A stretch of 64,000 bases of DNA from Patescibacteria group bacterium (GTDB lineage: Bacteria; Patescibacteriota; Gracilibacteria; UBA1369; UBA12470), in contig JAHIUS010000021.1 of assembly GCA_018816885.1 (NCBI GenBank), positions 41,606 through 105,605 on the forward strand. The letters run 5' to 3'. Positions 1 through 9,255 of this stretch are shown here, in pieces (position 1 is the stretch's first letter; each line of letters begins with the position of its first letter). The notes under the pieces are model-generated. The model did not search any database, was not told where the DNA came from, and saw only the letters and a list, made by a program, of their open reading frames with translations. The translations under genes and the position numbers were made by a program.

Positions 1-862
1 TCAAGCCAACCTTATCGCAGCAAGCAATGAACCCGCCATACATAATGCCTTTGTAATAAATCCCGGTCTCCTCATAAAGAGCTTTCGCAACCGCAACATT
101 GATATTATGCGCATCTCGAATATCCGAATCCTGCAAGAAAGGCAACGAATGATTCGCATCGCTGTAAGTCCCCATGCCACCGGTATTCGGCCCCTCATCA
201 CCATCATAAGCCCTTTTATGATCCTGAACAGCCGGCATCGATACAACATTAATACCATCAACAAAACTCATCAAACTAAACTCCTGCCCAACAAACTTTT
301 CCTCAACAACAACATGTCCATCATCCTCGATACAAGACTCCGCATACTTAACCCCATCTTGAATAGAATCCAGATGATCCCCGGAAACTTTCACCCCCTT
401 ACCACCCATCAGGCCATCAGCTTTTACAACATACTCACCCCCCAATTTCTCCATAAACTCCCGAATTCCTTCCTTATCATAAAAAACCTTAAACTCCGGA
501 TTCCCCGGAATCCCATGCTTTTTAAGCAAATCCCGCGCAAAAGACTTCGAAGACTCAAGAGCCCCTACCGTCATCATCGGGGAAGCGCTTTTAACCCCCA
601 CTTCTAGCAGCATATCAACAGCACCGTCCGCAATAGGCCCCTCGGGCCCGATAAAAGCAAAGTCCGGCTGAATATGCCTCGCAAAATCCCGCAAACGATC
701 AAAATCCGACACGCTCCCAACCTCATAACCCGCAGAAATCGCCATTAGCCCAGGATTCTTAGCCCCGCCGTAAGTATAAACTTGAGCATCATTCCTTTTC
801 ACAAAAGTCTCTCCAATGATGTGCTCCCGCGCCCCGTTTCCAACTAAGAGTATTTTTTTCAT
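1..862 (-). CDS. purD: Phosphoribosylamine-glycine ligase, C-terminus runs off the window
   Basis: Not in the ORF track because it is open at the window edge. Manual minus-strand translation from ATG at 862: MKKILLVGNGAREHIIGETFVKRNDAQVYTYGGAKNPGLM...FIGPEGPIADGAVD...ADGLMGGKGVKV...EEKFVGQEFS, PurD ATP-grasp features. Confidence 0.9.
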   Translation of the reverse strand, partial: MKKILLVGNGAREHIIGETFVKRNDAQVYTYGGAKNPGLMAISAGYEVGSVSDFDRLRDFARHIQPDFAFIGPEGPIADGAVDMLLEVGVKSASPMMTVGALESSKSFARDLLKKHGIPGNPEFKVFYDKEGIREFMEKLGGEYVVKADGLMGGKGVKVSGDHLDSIQDGVKYAESCIEDDGHVVVEEKFVGQEFSLMSFVDGINVVSMPAVQDHKRAYDGDEGPNTGGMGTYSDANHSLPFLQDSDIRDAHNINVAVAKALYEETGIYYKGIMYGGFIACCDKVGL

Positions 863-888
863 TTATTTTAAGATTAAAAATTTCCACC

Positions 889-923
889 TACTTGGTACTT
901 GGCACTTGATACTGGGTACTCAC
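889..923. repeat. Heptad array, 5 x 7 bp
   Basis: TACTTGG TACTTGG CACTTGA TACTGGG TACTCAC; overlaps the purF stop codon. Confidence 0.9.
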
Positions 924-2419
924 AAAAGCGGCATCTGATCCTCACTATGATACTTGTCCACAACCTCTGCGCATCTATCGGCTTCTCGATCGGATTCGGC
1001 CTTTTTCAGCATTTCCTCATCAATATCGCCGGTAGGGTAGTCTCCGTTGAAGCAAGCGCAGCAGAAATCATCCTTTTTGACATCTCCAAAAGCAACAGCC
1101 CTCTGCAAATCCGGCAACTCCTGGTAAAAAAGCTCATCAGCCCCGATAGATTTGCGAATTTCGTCGATAGTAAGCTCGTTCGCAACATACTCTTGCCGAC
1201 TCGGGAGATCGATCCCATACAAACAAGGATGGGTGAGGGGAGGAGCCGCAACTGCGAAATAAACTTTTCGCGCCCCGGCATTCCGCACAAGTTCAATGAT
1301 TTTTTTGGAAGTATTCCCTCGCACAATACTGTCATCAACCAGAAGCACATTCTTATCTTTAAGCTCAACAACATTAGGTGAAAGCTTATAACGGATCGAC
1401 TTCTGACGAGCAACCTGCCCCGGCATAATGAATGTTCGCCCGATATAACGGTTTTTAATCAAACCTTCCCGGAATTTAACTCCAAGCTCATGAGCCAAAG
1501 AAACGGCGGTAGACCTCGAAGTATCCGGGACGGGGCAAACAACATCGATATCAATATCGGCCTTTTTGATTATAGGCGCAAGCGTCTCACCCATATGCAG
1601 CCTCGCCTTATAAACGGAAATCCCATCAATAATCGAGTCGGGACGTGCGAAATAAACATACTCGAATATACAGTGAGCACATTTTTTGTTCGCAACCACC
1701 TTGCGGTGAACATCCCTGTTGTTATCGATAAACACAACCTCTCCGGCAGCAACATCCGAAACTTTTTCAAACCCGAGAGTTTCCAGAACAACAGATTCGG
1801 AAGAGAAAATATAGTCCGTTTGCAGCCCTTCTCTTTTCCCGAAAACACCCGGTCTGATCCCGTGCGGATCTCGGAAAGCAAACATGCCTTGCCCGGCAAT
1901 ATGTCCGACAACGAAATAAGCACCGGAAAGCTTTTCAAGTACCTCTTTTACAGCCTCAAATACCTGCTCCGGCTGCAAATGCCTGTTCGGCTTCTGCCTC
2001 CTGAGGGCTTTGGCAAAAACATGCTGTATCAGTTCAACATCACAGTTGGAATTTACATTCACAAGTTCCTCTTCCTGCAATTTCTTTTTATCCTTATGAA
2101 AATCCACAAGATTTCCGTTATGCGCCATCGCAAGCCCGTAAGGAGCAGACCTTACGAAAGGTTGTGCATCCGTAACACTGCACCCTCCAACAGTCGGGTA
2201 GCGAAGATGCCCGATTCCGATCTGGCCAGGCAATCTTTTGAATATATTTTCATTGAAAATATCCCTCGCCATTCCTTCATCCTTGTGCAGATGAAAGTGC
2301 CCCCCGTCAAAAGTCACAATCCCGGCAGCATCCTGCCCTCTGTGCTGCAGAACAACCATCGCGTCATATAGCTCGTAGACTACATTGTCCCCACCATAGA
2401 TTCCGATAACTCCGCACAT
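920..2419 (-). CDS. purF: Amidophosphoribosyltransferase
   Basis: MCGVIGIYG N-terminal Cys nucleophile, LQHRGQDAAGI, PRTase motif VLLVDDSIVRGNTSKKI, C-terminal Cys pair. Confidence 0.97.
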   Translation of the reverse strand: MCGVIGIYGGDNVVYELYDAMVVLQHRGQDAAGIVTFDGGHFHLHKDEGMARDIFNENIFKRLPGQIGIGHLRYPTVGGCSVTDAQPFVRSAPYGLAMAHNGNLVDFHKDKKKLQEEELVNVNSNCDVELIQHVFAKALRRQKPNRHLQPEQVFEAVKEVLEKLSGAYFVVGHIAGQGMFAFRDPHGIRPGVFGKREGLQTDYIFSSESVVLETLGFEKVSDVAAGEVVFIDNNRDVHRKVVANKKCAHCIFEYVYFARPDSIIDGISVYKARLHMGETLAPIIKKADIDIDVVCPVPDTSRSTAVSLAHELGVKFREGLIKNRYIGRTFIMPGQVARQKSIRYKLSPNVVELKDKNVLLVDDSIVRGNTSKKIIELVRNAGARKVYFAVAAPPLTHPCLYGIDLPSRQEYVANELTIDEIRKSIGADELFYQELPDLQRAVAFGDVKKDDFCCACFNGDYPTGDIDEEMLKKAESDREADRCAEVVDKYHSEDQMPLL

Positions 2420-2502
2420 ATTGATTAGTTGTTAGGAAGTAGTTGTTAGTAGTTAGTTTAGTTGTAGAAGTAGTTGTAGTGGTAAAAAATTCCAATACGC
2501 CA

Positions 2503-3351
2503 TCAGCCATTAGCCATCTGCTTTTTAAAAGCATTCAAAGTATTTAGCATCAGACAAGCAACAGTCATTGGCCCAACTCCTCCGGGAACGGGAGTGATAT
2601 AAGAAGCTTTTTTAGAAACCTCATCAAAATCCACATCTCCCCGGAGCCCATCATCGGTTCTGGTAGTCCCAACATCCACGACAATGATGCCTTCTTTAAC
2701 CATATCGGCAGTAATCAATCCCGGCTTGCCAACAGCAACCACAAGCAAATCCGCACCAATGGTGTGGCTCTTTAAATCTTTAGTATCGATATGACAAGTT
2801 GTAACGGTCGCACCTCTGTTAAGAAGCATTGCCGACATAGGTTTGCCAACAATATTGCTGTGGCCGACAACAGTCGCATCCATCCCTCGGACATCGATTC
2901 CATAATGATCCAACATTCGAATCACACCTTTTGGTGTGCAAGGCGCCATATCCTCAAACTCACTCGAAAGGAACATTTTCCCAATATTATAAGCATGAAA
3001 ACCGTCCACATCTTTGTAAGGGTCGATAGCTTTGATGACTTCCGGCACATAAACATGCTCCGGCAGAGGCAGTTGAACCAAAATCCCATTAACATCCTTC
3101 CGTTCATTGAGTTCATCGATTTTTTCAATCAAAGACTTGGTCGTCACCTCGGAAGGCTTAAGATTAATCTGCTCCCACTCGATTCCGACCTCCTGACAAG
3201 CCCTCTTCTTCATCTTTACATAAGTCTGACTGGCAGGATCTTCTCCAACCAAAACAACCACCAGCTTAGGTGGTTTCGGCAGATCGCGCACCTCTCCCTT
3301 GATCTCTTCGAGTAAAGACTTCGAAACCAGCTTGCCATCTAGGAGTTCCAT
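2503..3351 (-). CDS. folD: Methylenetetrahydrofolate dehydrogenase/cyclohydrolase
   Basis: PASQTYVKMKKRACQEVGI, QLPLPEH, VVGHSNIVGKPM, TPVPGGVGPMTVACL. Confidence 0.97.
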   Translation of the reverse strand: MELLDGKLVSKSLLEEIKGEVRDLPKPPKLVVVLVGEDPASQTYVKMKKRACQEVGIEWEQINLKPSEVTTKSLIEKIDELNERKDVNGILVQLPLPEHVYVPEVIKAIDPYKDVDGFHAYNIGKMFLSSEFEDMAPCTPKGVIRMLDHYGIDVRGMDATVVGHSNIVGKPMSAMLLNRGATVTTCHIDTKDLKSHTIGADLLVVAVGKPGLITADMVKEGIIVVDVGTTRTDDGLRGDVDFDEVSKKASYITPVPGGVGPMTVACLMLNTLNAFKKQMANG

Positions 3352-3420
3352 TGATAGGGGATTAGGGCAAATTGATTTTAGCAGGGGTGGGGGAGTGTGA
3401 CAATAGGTTAATTATCAGCC

Positions 3421-4014
3421 TCAGAACCTTCTCCCATACTTCATCGCTTCACTAACAACACCCCAAACCAGCTCAGCCGTATCCTCCTTCCTATCCTGAA
3501 GCAGAACAGTCCTCCATTGATGCTTTTCCGCCAAATCTTGCAGAACCTGCCGACACTTCCGAATAAGATCATCGTTTCTCTCGTGAATATGCAAAGCTTC
3601 CATAGCACTTTCAACCCGATCACCATCAATCAAAATCGCCAAATCCTCTTGAATTAGGAACTGATTCAAACGCTCAAGCCAAACAGGGTCAGCACCCTTG
3701 GCCGTACCCCAAGCCACTCCCGTTCCAATGTAATCTTCAGCCACCACAATATAACCGTCCGCAAGCCATTTCTTAAGCTCCGGCTGGAACTGATATCTAT
3801 TCAAAGCAAACCACATTTGAAGCTCTTCCTCGGTGATGTTTTGCGACTCACCACTCCTTAAAATCCTATTCAAATAAGGCCCGGTTGGCTCCAGGTCATA
3901 GACCGGATATTTCACATATTTGGCCTTTTTCCCGGCAGCCTCCAACTTCTCAACAAGCAGCTTGGCGTGAGTCGTCTTCCCCATATTGTTTGTCCCGTAG
4001 ATTGTGATTAGCAT
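3421..4014 (-). CDS. Thymidylate kinase-like P-loop kinase
   Basis: P-loop GTNNMGKTT, AEDYIGTGVAWG, about 200 aa; sits next to dut. The P-loop differs from the usual GxDGxGKTT. Confidence 0.75.
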   Translation of the reverse strand: MLITIYGTNNMGKTTHAKLLVEKLEAAGKKAKYVKYPVYDLEPTGPYLNRILRSGESQNITEEELQMWFALNRYQFQPELKKWLADGYIVVAEDYIGTGVAWGTAKGADPVWLERLNQFLIQEDLAILIDGDRVESAMEALHIHERNDDLIRKCRQVLQDLAEKHQWRTVLLQDRKEDTAELVWGVVSEAMKYGRRF

Positions 4015-4022
4015 ATTATGTT

Positions 4023-4057
4023 GGTATTAGGTATCAGGTATTAGGTATCAGGTATTT
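4023..4057. repeat. Heptad array, 5 x 7 bp
   Basis: GGTATTA GGTATCA GGTATTA GGTATCA GGTATTT. Confidence 0.95.
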
Positions 4058-4105
4058 GAGGTTTTCATAAAAATTTCCAATATACTTAATACCTACTACT
4101 TGCTA

Positions 4106-4534
4106 CTATCCCGTACTTCCAAATCCACCTCTTGATTCTTTCCGCATCTCTTCAACCTCTTCCCATTCGAATTTATCAATTCTAACAAAAACTCCTTGAG
4201 CGATCTTGGTTCCGCGTTTGATTTTAACAGATTCATCGGAAAAATTGTAAACCTGAATCTTAATCTCATCCTCAGGCCCGCAATAATCATGATCGATTAT
4301 CCCGAAACCGTGAGGGGGAGTTACCCCATGCTTCCGAGGAGTGCTCGAACGCGAGGCAACAATCAGCATATATCCCTCGGGAACCTCGATTATCAGGTTG
4401 GAAGGCACAAGTTCAATCGTTCCCGGCTCAACAGTAGTATCTTCCCTTGCCAAAATATCGAACCCCACAGAACCATCCGTCTCGTATTGAGGCAGAGGTA
4501 GACTTTTATCGATTCGTTTGATTTTAACTTTCAT
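4106..4534 (-). CDS. dut: dUTP diphosphatase
   Basis: SRSSTPRKHG, GIIDHDYCG and C-terminal RGGFGSTG dUTPase motifs. Confidence 0.93.
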   Translation of the reverse strand: MKVKIKRIDKSLPLPQYETDGSVGFDILAREDTTVEPGTIELVPSNLIIEVPEGYMLIVASRSSTPRKHGVTPPHGFGIIDHDYCGPEDEIKIQVYNFSDESVKIKRGTKIAQGVFVRIDKFEWEEVEEMRKESRGGFGSTG

Positions 4535-4540
4535 AAGTTT

Positions 4541-5164
4541 CTAATTTAAAATTTCTGATTTAAGCTCCCCCAGGAGCTCACCATCAATAACTCTACCATG
4601 TCCAGGTAAAATCACATCGGCAATTTCAAAAATCTTTCTCATACTTTTTGCAAAAGAATCATCATCTCGACAAGAATGGGAGTTTTCACCCCTGATAAGA
4701 TCCTCCCGAACAGCATCACCCGCGCAAACAAAAACTTTCCCCTCCTCCTCATAAATAAAAGAAACATGACTCATCGTATGCCCGGGAGTCGGCAAGCTCT
4801 TAACTCCTTCAGGCAAGATGGCCTCATGCAGCTCCCGATCATGGTAAACGGTAGTCTCCCCGGTAGGCCTAAGCGCCGCACTGCTGGTAAAAATAGTCGC
4901 AGTATCCTTGAAGAGGTAGTTGTTGGAAGTATGATCAAGATGGTGATGTGTGTTAAGAACGAAATCTATGTCCTCGGGATTTAGTCCTTCATCGGAAAGA
5001 GCGGCAACCAACTTGTCCGCATGAGAAAAAGCCCCCGGATCCACCAAGATAATCTCATCACGAACATTCTTTATTAAAACAGGTCCACTAGACAGAGGAT
5101 TTATTTCATAATACCCATCATGCTTGAAATTCTGATGCTCACCTTGGAAAAGTTGTTTAATCAT
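4541..5164 (-). CDS. MBL-fold metallo-hydrolase
   Basis: THHHLDHTSN zinc motif, PGHTMSHVSF, GDAV, LPGHG; overlaps rplA end by 4 nt. Confidence 0.88.
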   Translation of the reverse strand: MIKQLFQGEHQNFKHDGYYEINPLSSGPVLIKNVRDEIILVDPGAFSHADKLVAALSDEGLNPEDIDFVLNTHHHLDHTSNNYLFKDTATIFTSSAALRPTGETTVYHDRELHEAILPEGVKSLPTPGHTMSHVSFIYEEEGKVFVCAGDAVREDLIRGENSHSCRDDDSFAKSMRKIFEIADVILPGHGRVIDGELLGELKSEILN

Positions 5165-5856
5165 GATGCAGCCTCCTTGGTGTCGATTTTAATCGCGGGC
5201 CCCATTGTAGTTGTAAGAGTAATGCTCTTAATATAGATGCCTTTCAGATCTTTAGGTTTATGATCGGTAATTGTTTTCAGGTATGTCTTTAAATTTTCCG
5301 CCAAATTTTCCGCGGAAAAAGATACCTTCCCAATCATATTGTGCAGATTTCCTGCTTTATCGTTTCTGAACTCGACCTTGCCTTTTTTAATCTCTTCAAT
5401 TGTTTTTGCCACATCGGGAGTAACGGTTCCGGCTTTTGGGTTCGGCATCAAACCTTTTTGACCGAGAACTCGGGCGATTTTACCTAGAGATTTCATCATG
5501 TCAGGAGTAGCGACAGCAACATCGAAATCCATCCATCCTTTTTCGATTTCCGCAACAAGGTCATCATTTCCGGCCTTAACTGCGCCGGCATCAGTAGCTT
5601 CTTTGACCTTGTCATCAGAAACAAAAGCAACGACGCGAACTTCCTTGCCTGTTCCGTGCGGGAGAACAACAGTATCGCGAAGCTGCTGTTCGGCATGCTT
5701 TGGGTTGATTCCAAGGTTCATATGAACCTCGACAGAAGAGTCGAACTTCGTAACGGAAGTATCTTTGATCAAAGAACAAGCCTCGTCGATTGAGTATAGC
5801 TTGTCCGATTCGATTTTCTCGAGCACAGCTCGATACTTTTTACCATGTTTAGCCAT
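5161..5856 (-). CDS. rplA: 50S ribosomal protein L1
   Basis: LGQKGLMPNPKAGTV, VEFRNDKAGNLHNMIGKVSF, GIYIKSITLTTTMGPAIKID. Confidence 0.98.
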   Translation of the reverse strand: MAKHGKKYRAVLEKIESDKLYSIDEACSLIKDTSVTKFDSSVEVHMNLGINPKHAEQQLRDTVVLPHGTGKEVRVVAFVSDDKVKEATDAGAVKAGNDDLVAEIEKGWMDFDVAVATPDMMKSLGKIARVLGQKGLMPNPKAGTVTPDVAKTIEEIKKGKVEFRNDKAGNLHNMIGKVSFSAENLAENLKTYLKTITDHKPKDLKGIYIKSITLTTTMGPAIKIDTKEAAS

Positions 5857-5914
5857 GATTTTTGGGGTTAAGTGGTATTAGTGGCCTTACTTAAAGCCTC
5901 CCACGAAATAAGTG

Positions 5915-6280
5915 TTAATCTTCTTTTTTGCGTCTTTGAATTACAGTCCAATGATAAAGCCACAGCGGAGTACCGACGAAAATCTGCGAAACCCCAATAG
6001 CCAAATCCCTTTTTCTAGCATCCGAATCTGAAACTTCTCTTTCTTCCTCACATTCCGCTGTTTGTTCTTCTGTTAGCTCAGTCGTATCAGGAGCTAGTCT
6101 GTATTTGCCCTCATAACAACTGTCGTAATAATATTCTTCATAATGCGCTAACGGGAAAACATAAGTCTTCATGCAAACATTTAGAAGCCCGATTGCACCA
6201 GTTATAAAAATAATCAGCCCAACAGCCGAAAATGTGTACAAATAAATGTTACGAATGATTTTTTTGAATTTTGTTTTCAT
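5915..6280 (-). CDS. Small two-TM hypothetical protein between rplK and rplA
   Basis: 121-aa ORF with two hydrophobic helices, in register with the operon. Confidence 0.6.
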   Translation of the reverse strand: MKTKFKKIIRNIYLYTFSAVGLIIFITGAIGLLNVCMKTYVFPLAHYEEYYYDSCYEGKYRLAPDTTELTEEQTAECEEEREVSDSDARKRDLAIGVSQIFVGTPLWLYHWTVIQRRKKED

Positions 6281-6296
6281 GTTGTTGTGTTAGTGA

Positions 6297-6324
6297 GTAG
6301 ATAACAAGTAACAGATAACAGATT
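6297..6324. repeat. Heptad array, 4 x 7 bp
   Basis: GTAGATA ACAAGTA ACAGATA ACAGATT. Confidence 0.85.
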
Positions 6325-6332
6325 GAGAATTT

Positions 6333-6402
6333 CACTGGGTACTTGAGACTTGGCACTTGGATCTTGTTTGGATCTTGTCTCTTGGCTTCTTGGATCTTAC
6401 TA
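6333..6402. repeat. Heptad-derived array, partly out of register
   Basis: CACTGGG TACTTGA GACTTGG CACTTGG then CTTGG/ATCTTG variants. Confidence 0.8.
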
Positions 6403-6404
6403 AG

Positions 6405-6833
6405 TTATCCTTTCACTTCTACGCCCATACTTCTTGCTGTCCCGGCAATAATTTTGGCTCCGGCTTTGATGTCGTTTGCGTTTAGATCCGGCTGCTTCTC
6501 CTTGGCGATTGCCTCGAGTTGAGCCTGCGTGATGGTTCCGACTTTCTCTTTGTTCGGTACTCCGGATCCTTTGTTTAGATTGATCGCTTTCTTGATAAGG
6601 ATCGCTGCAGGTGCGGTTTTTTTGATAAAAGTAAAACTTCTATCCTCATAAACCGTAATTTCAACAGGGACGATAGTTTCGCCCATATCCTTGGTATCGT
6701 TGTTGAATTGATTACAAAAATCCTGAATCTGAAGCCCATGCTGACCGAGAGCAGGACCGACAGGAGGAGCAGGATTAGCTTTCCCCGCAGGGATTTGCAG
6801 TTTGATAACTGTTAAAATCTTTTTAGGTGCCAT
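6405..6833 (-). CDS. rplK: 50S ribosomal protein L11
   Basis: [57 protein letters not shown]. Confidence 0.98.
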   Translation of the reverse strand: MAPKKILTVIKLQIPAGKANPAPPVGPALGQHGLQIQDFCNQFNNDTKDMGETIVPVEITVYEDRSFTFIKKTAPAAILIKKAINLNKGSGVPNKEKVGTITQAQLEAIAKEKQPDLNANDIKAGAKIIAGTARSMGVEVKG

Positions 6834-6972
6834 AGTGATTTAAATATAAGATATAAGATCAAAAATCATAGAAAATGCGGAGAGATTCTAAGAGGTTTGC
6901 TCAGATAAGTCAACCTGAAAATTTATTCATCACATCCCTCAATCCCCACATTAAGCGTAATTTTATTTCAAG

Positions 6973-7000
6973 GTCTCGGAATTTCAAAAAATTCCGAGAC
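6973..7000. repeat. Inverted repeat, 11-bp stem
   Basis: GTCTCGGAATT-TCAAAA-AATTCCGAGAC. Confidence 0.9.
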
Positions 7001-7010
7001 TACAATCAAC

Positions 7011-7111
7011 TTCGTAAAAATAGGTTGAGCACACAGCGAACTTTTGAACATTTGGGTCTCGTGGGCCCCAAATGTGAGAAAGAGAAGTTAAGCGAAACCT
7101 ATTTTTACGAA
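7011..7111. repeat. Long-range inverted repeat (16-bp arms) enclosing a 9-bp hairpin
   Basis: TTCGTAAAAATAGGTT ... AACCTATTTTTACGAA; inner ACATTTGGG ... CCCAAATGT. Confidence 0.9.
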
Positions 7112-7205
7112 AACCCCGGGGTCCCCGTTCTGGACTGAGCGAAGCGAGGGAAGAATGGGGTGGTCCTTGTGGGGGAGCTCGCGAGGGGGACACCTCCCCT
7201 TCGCG

Positions 7206-7811
7206 CTACTTCAAAACCCCAAATATCCCCTTAAACTTCCCATGATCCTTATGAGCATAAGTCAAACCGTAAACGCGACTTTCTCCAAGAATAACCAGGT
7301 GAACGGTAGTTGTTTTGACCGAATGATTGAAGTAAAAAGAGGCCTCGCCATACATATTTACCTCATTAACGGACCCACTCTCAGGCTGGGCAACACCGCT
7401 TTCCCGTAAATCGGTATAAATTGTGAAAGCCTCCGTCGGATTCTCACAAACTATCTCATAAAGCCCGCCAACGTACTCCTCACCCTCAAGAATCTCCCAG
7501 TAATAAGGCTCGGAAGCTTGGCTTTCATATTCAAGAAAAGAAAAAACCGATGAAAAATCCTTCGACCTCAGCTCAACCCCTTCGCTGAATCCAAAAGACT
7601 CATAATCAAGCCCGCTCAAAAACGTAACAGGAGCAACTTCTTCAACCTCAATTTCCTCAGCAACTTCTTCACTAATAGACTCCTCACTCACTTGGGACTG
7701 GGTACTTGGTACTTGAGACTCACTATCCAAATAATCATTAACAACAAGTTCCCCGACAGTGATGATGACAACTGCAGAGAGAATTATCGTGAAGATCGTG
7801 AATTTGTGCAT
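7206..7811 (-). CDS. Membrane-anchored hypothetical protein
   Basis: N-terminal TM (FTIFTIILSAVVIITV), Ser/Glu-rich linker, then a globular domain. Confidence 0.65.
   Translation of the reverse strand: MHKFTIFTIILSAVVIITVGELVVNDYLDSESQVPSTQSQVSEESISEEVAEEIEVEEVAPVTFLSGLDYESFGFSEGVELRSKDFSSVFSFLEYESQASEPYYWEILEGEEYVGGLYEIVCENPTEAFTIYTDLRESGVAQPESGSVNEVNMYGEASFYFNHSVKTTTVHLVILGESRVYGLTYAHKDHGKFKGIFGVLK
7689..7723. repeat. Heptad array, 5 x 7 bp, inside CDS 7206..7811
   Basis: CACTTGG GACTGGG TACTTGG TACTTGA GACTCAC; encodes about SQVPSTQSQV. Confidence 0.9.
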
Positions 7812-7975
7812 CTGTTAGCTTTTAACTTCTGATAAAAAACTACCAGAAAACTAAAAAAGCTGCAATTTATTCAGATATATACTATGAATTTTCTAAGTAC
7901 TCATCTGACCGGAAGAATATATAAGTGTGATAGGATATGCTCAAAATTTTCGCAAAACCTTCTTGTTCCTGAGGA

Positions 7976-8185
7976 TCATCGGAGAAAGGATAGTTTTTGG
8001 GCAGCATTTACTTCCTTACGACATCTTTCTCTAAACATTTTAGAAATTTCCTCAGGAGAAAGAGCCATAGCTTTTTCACGAGAAAGCTCTGTCAAATCGA
8101 CGAATATACCACGCTTCATCAAGAGCTGTCGCATACGTTCAATATTATTGTAAGGACCTTCTTCATTCAGTTTGGGAGTATTCAT
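7976..8185 (-). CDS. Small hypothetical protein (start revised to MNTPKLNEE)
   Basis: Track ORF 7976..8227; internal ATG at 8185 begins the more protein-like segment. Confidence 0.5.
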   Translation of the reverse strand: MNTPKLNEEGPYNNIERMRQLLMKRGIFVDLTELSREKAMALSPEEISKMFRERCRKEVNAAQKLSFLR

Positions 8186-8254
8186 TGATAAATATTTTTT
8201 AATAAAAATAAGGCAAAAATATACCACAACTACAGCTACTTCTACAACTAAACT

Positions 8255-8800
8255 TTACTTCTTCTTAACCTGAGTAAAGTCGAGCTCAACAGGCGTTTCT
8301 CTTCCGAAGATAGTGATGAGAACTTTGATTTTACCTTTTTCCTCATCAACCATATCGATAAGACCTTCATAATTGGCGAAAGGTCCGTCAAGAACAGCAA
8401 CATTGTCACCCTTGGCAAAGTCGATCTTGAACTTAGGATCCTGCTGACCCATATGTCTCCTGATAACCTTGAATTCCTCAGCGGAAACGGGGACGGGAAT
8501 AGTTCCTGATCCGACAAATCCGGTAACATTCGGAGTATTTCTTACAACATACCAAGATTCATCATCAACGATCATGTCTACAAGCACATAACCCGGGAAA
8601 AGCCTCTTCTTCTCGGTCTTGGGCTGATTGTTTTTGATGACGATTTGAGTCTCTTTCGGGACAACAACATCGAAGATAGTGTCTTGCATATTCATAGTTT
8701 CGATCCTCTGGATCAGAGCTTCACGCACAGCATCTTCATATCCCGAGTAAGTATGAACCACATACCAGTTTCGACCTGTTCCTTTAGCTTGTTTTGCCAT
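8255..8800 (-). CDS. nusG: Transcription antitermination protein NusG
   Basis: WYVVHTYSGYEDAVREAL, FPGYVLVDM, VGSGTIPVPVS, KOW-type GDNVAVLDGPFANYEG. Confidence 0.97.
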   Translation of the reverse strand: MAKQAKGTGRNWYVVHTYSGYEDAVREALIQRIETMNMQDTIFDVVVPKETQIVIKNNQPKTEKKRLFPGYVLVDMIVDDESWYVVRNTPNVTGFVGSGTIPVPVSAEEFKVIRRHMGQQDPKFKIDFAKGDNVAVLDGPFANYEGLIDMVDEEKGKIKVLITIFGRETPVELDFTQVKKK

Positions 8801-8810
8801 GATTTAAATA

Positions 8811-8845
8811 GTAGATAGTAGAGTGTAGATAACAGATAACAGAGA
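8811..8845. repeat. Heptad array, 5 x 7 bp
   Basis: GTAGATA GTAGAGT GTAGATA ACAGATA ACAGAGA; abuts the secE stop codon. Confidence 0.9.
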
Positions 8846-9037
8846 TTATTTGGCCAGGTTAATAAGTTCTTGAATCCCGAGCCCGAAAACATAATCCAAA
8901 ACTCCTAGAAATATAGCGACAACAATACAAACAGCAAAAACAATAAGAGAGAGAATGACAGCCTGATTCTTGGTTGGCCAAGTAACTTTCTTAATATCGT
9001 CGAAGCTGTCTTTAATGTACTGTAAGAGTTTCTTCAT
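8846..9037 (-). CDS. secE: Preprotein translocase subunit SecE
   Basis: 63 aa, KKVTWPTKNQA plus one TM, directly upstream of nusG. Confidence 0.93.
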   Translation of the reverse strand: MKKLLQYIKDSFDDIKKVTWPTKNQAVILSLIVFAVCIVVAIFLGVLDYVFGLGIQELINLAK

Positions 9038-9143
9038 AATTTTAAAATAAATTTATATCTGGGAGCAAAATACCTTTAAAAGGCCCCCGGGGCAATCTGA
9101 CAATGAGAATTGTAGTATATTTTCAAAAAAAAGCAATATTTAT

Positions 9144-9173
9144 TTGCTTCTGACCTGGGAAAAATGGTAAAAT
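9144..9173 (+). promoter_or_regulatory. Possible promoter of the pilin-like operon
   Basis: TTGCTT - 18 nt - TAAAAT, 83 nt upstream of ATG 9256. Confidence 0.4.
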
Positions 9174-9255
9174 AACAAGAGGAATCAAAGTTATCCCTGC
9201 GCCAAAAAATACAAAAAGCCGTTTTGCCTCCGGTAAAACACCACCACACAACAAG

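Noticed and set aside
107-607. Plus-strand ORF of 166 aa
   Set aside because: Antisense to purD, which reads clearly on the minus strand; low-complexity translation.
1490-2371. Plus-strand ORF of 293 aa
   Set aside because: Shadow ORF fully antisense to purF.
3421-4014. Deoxynucleoside kinase rather than thymidylate kinase
   Set aside because: Could not be excluded; the call was kept generic (thymidylate kinase-like), supported by context with dut, without a gene symbol.
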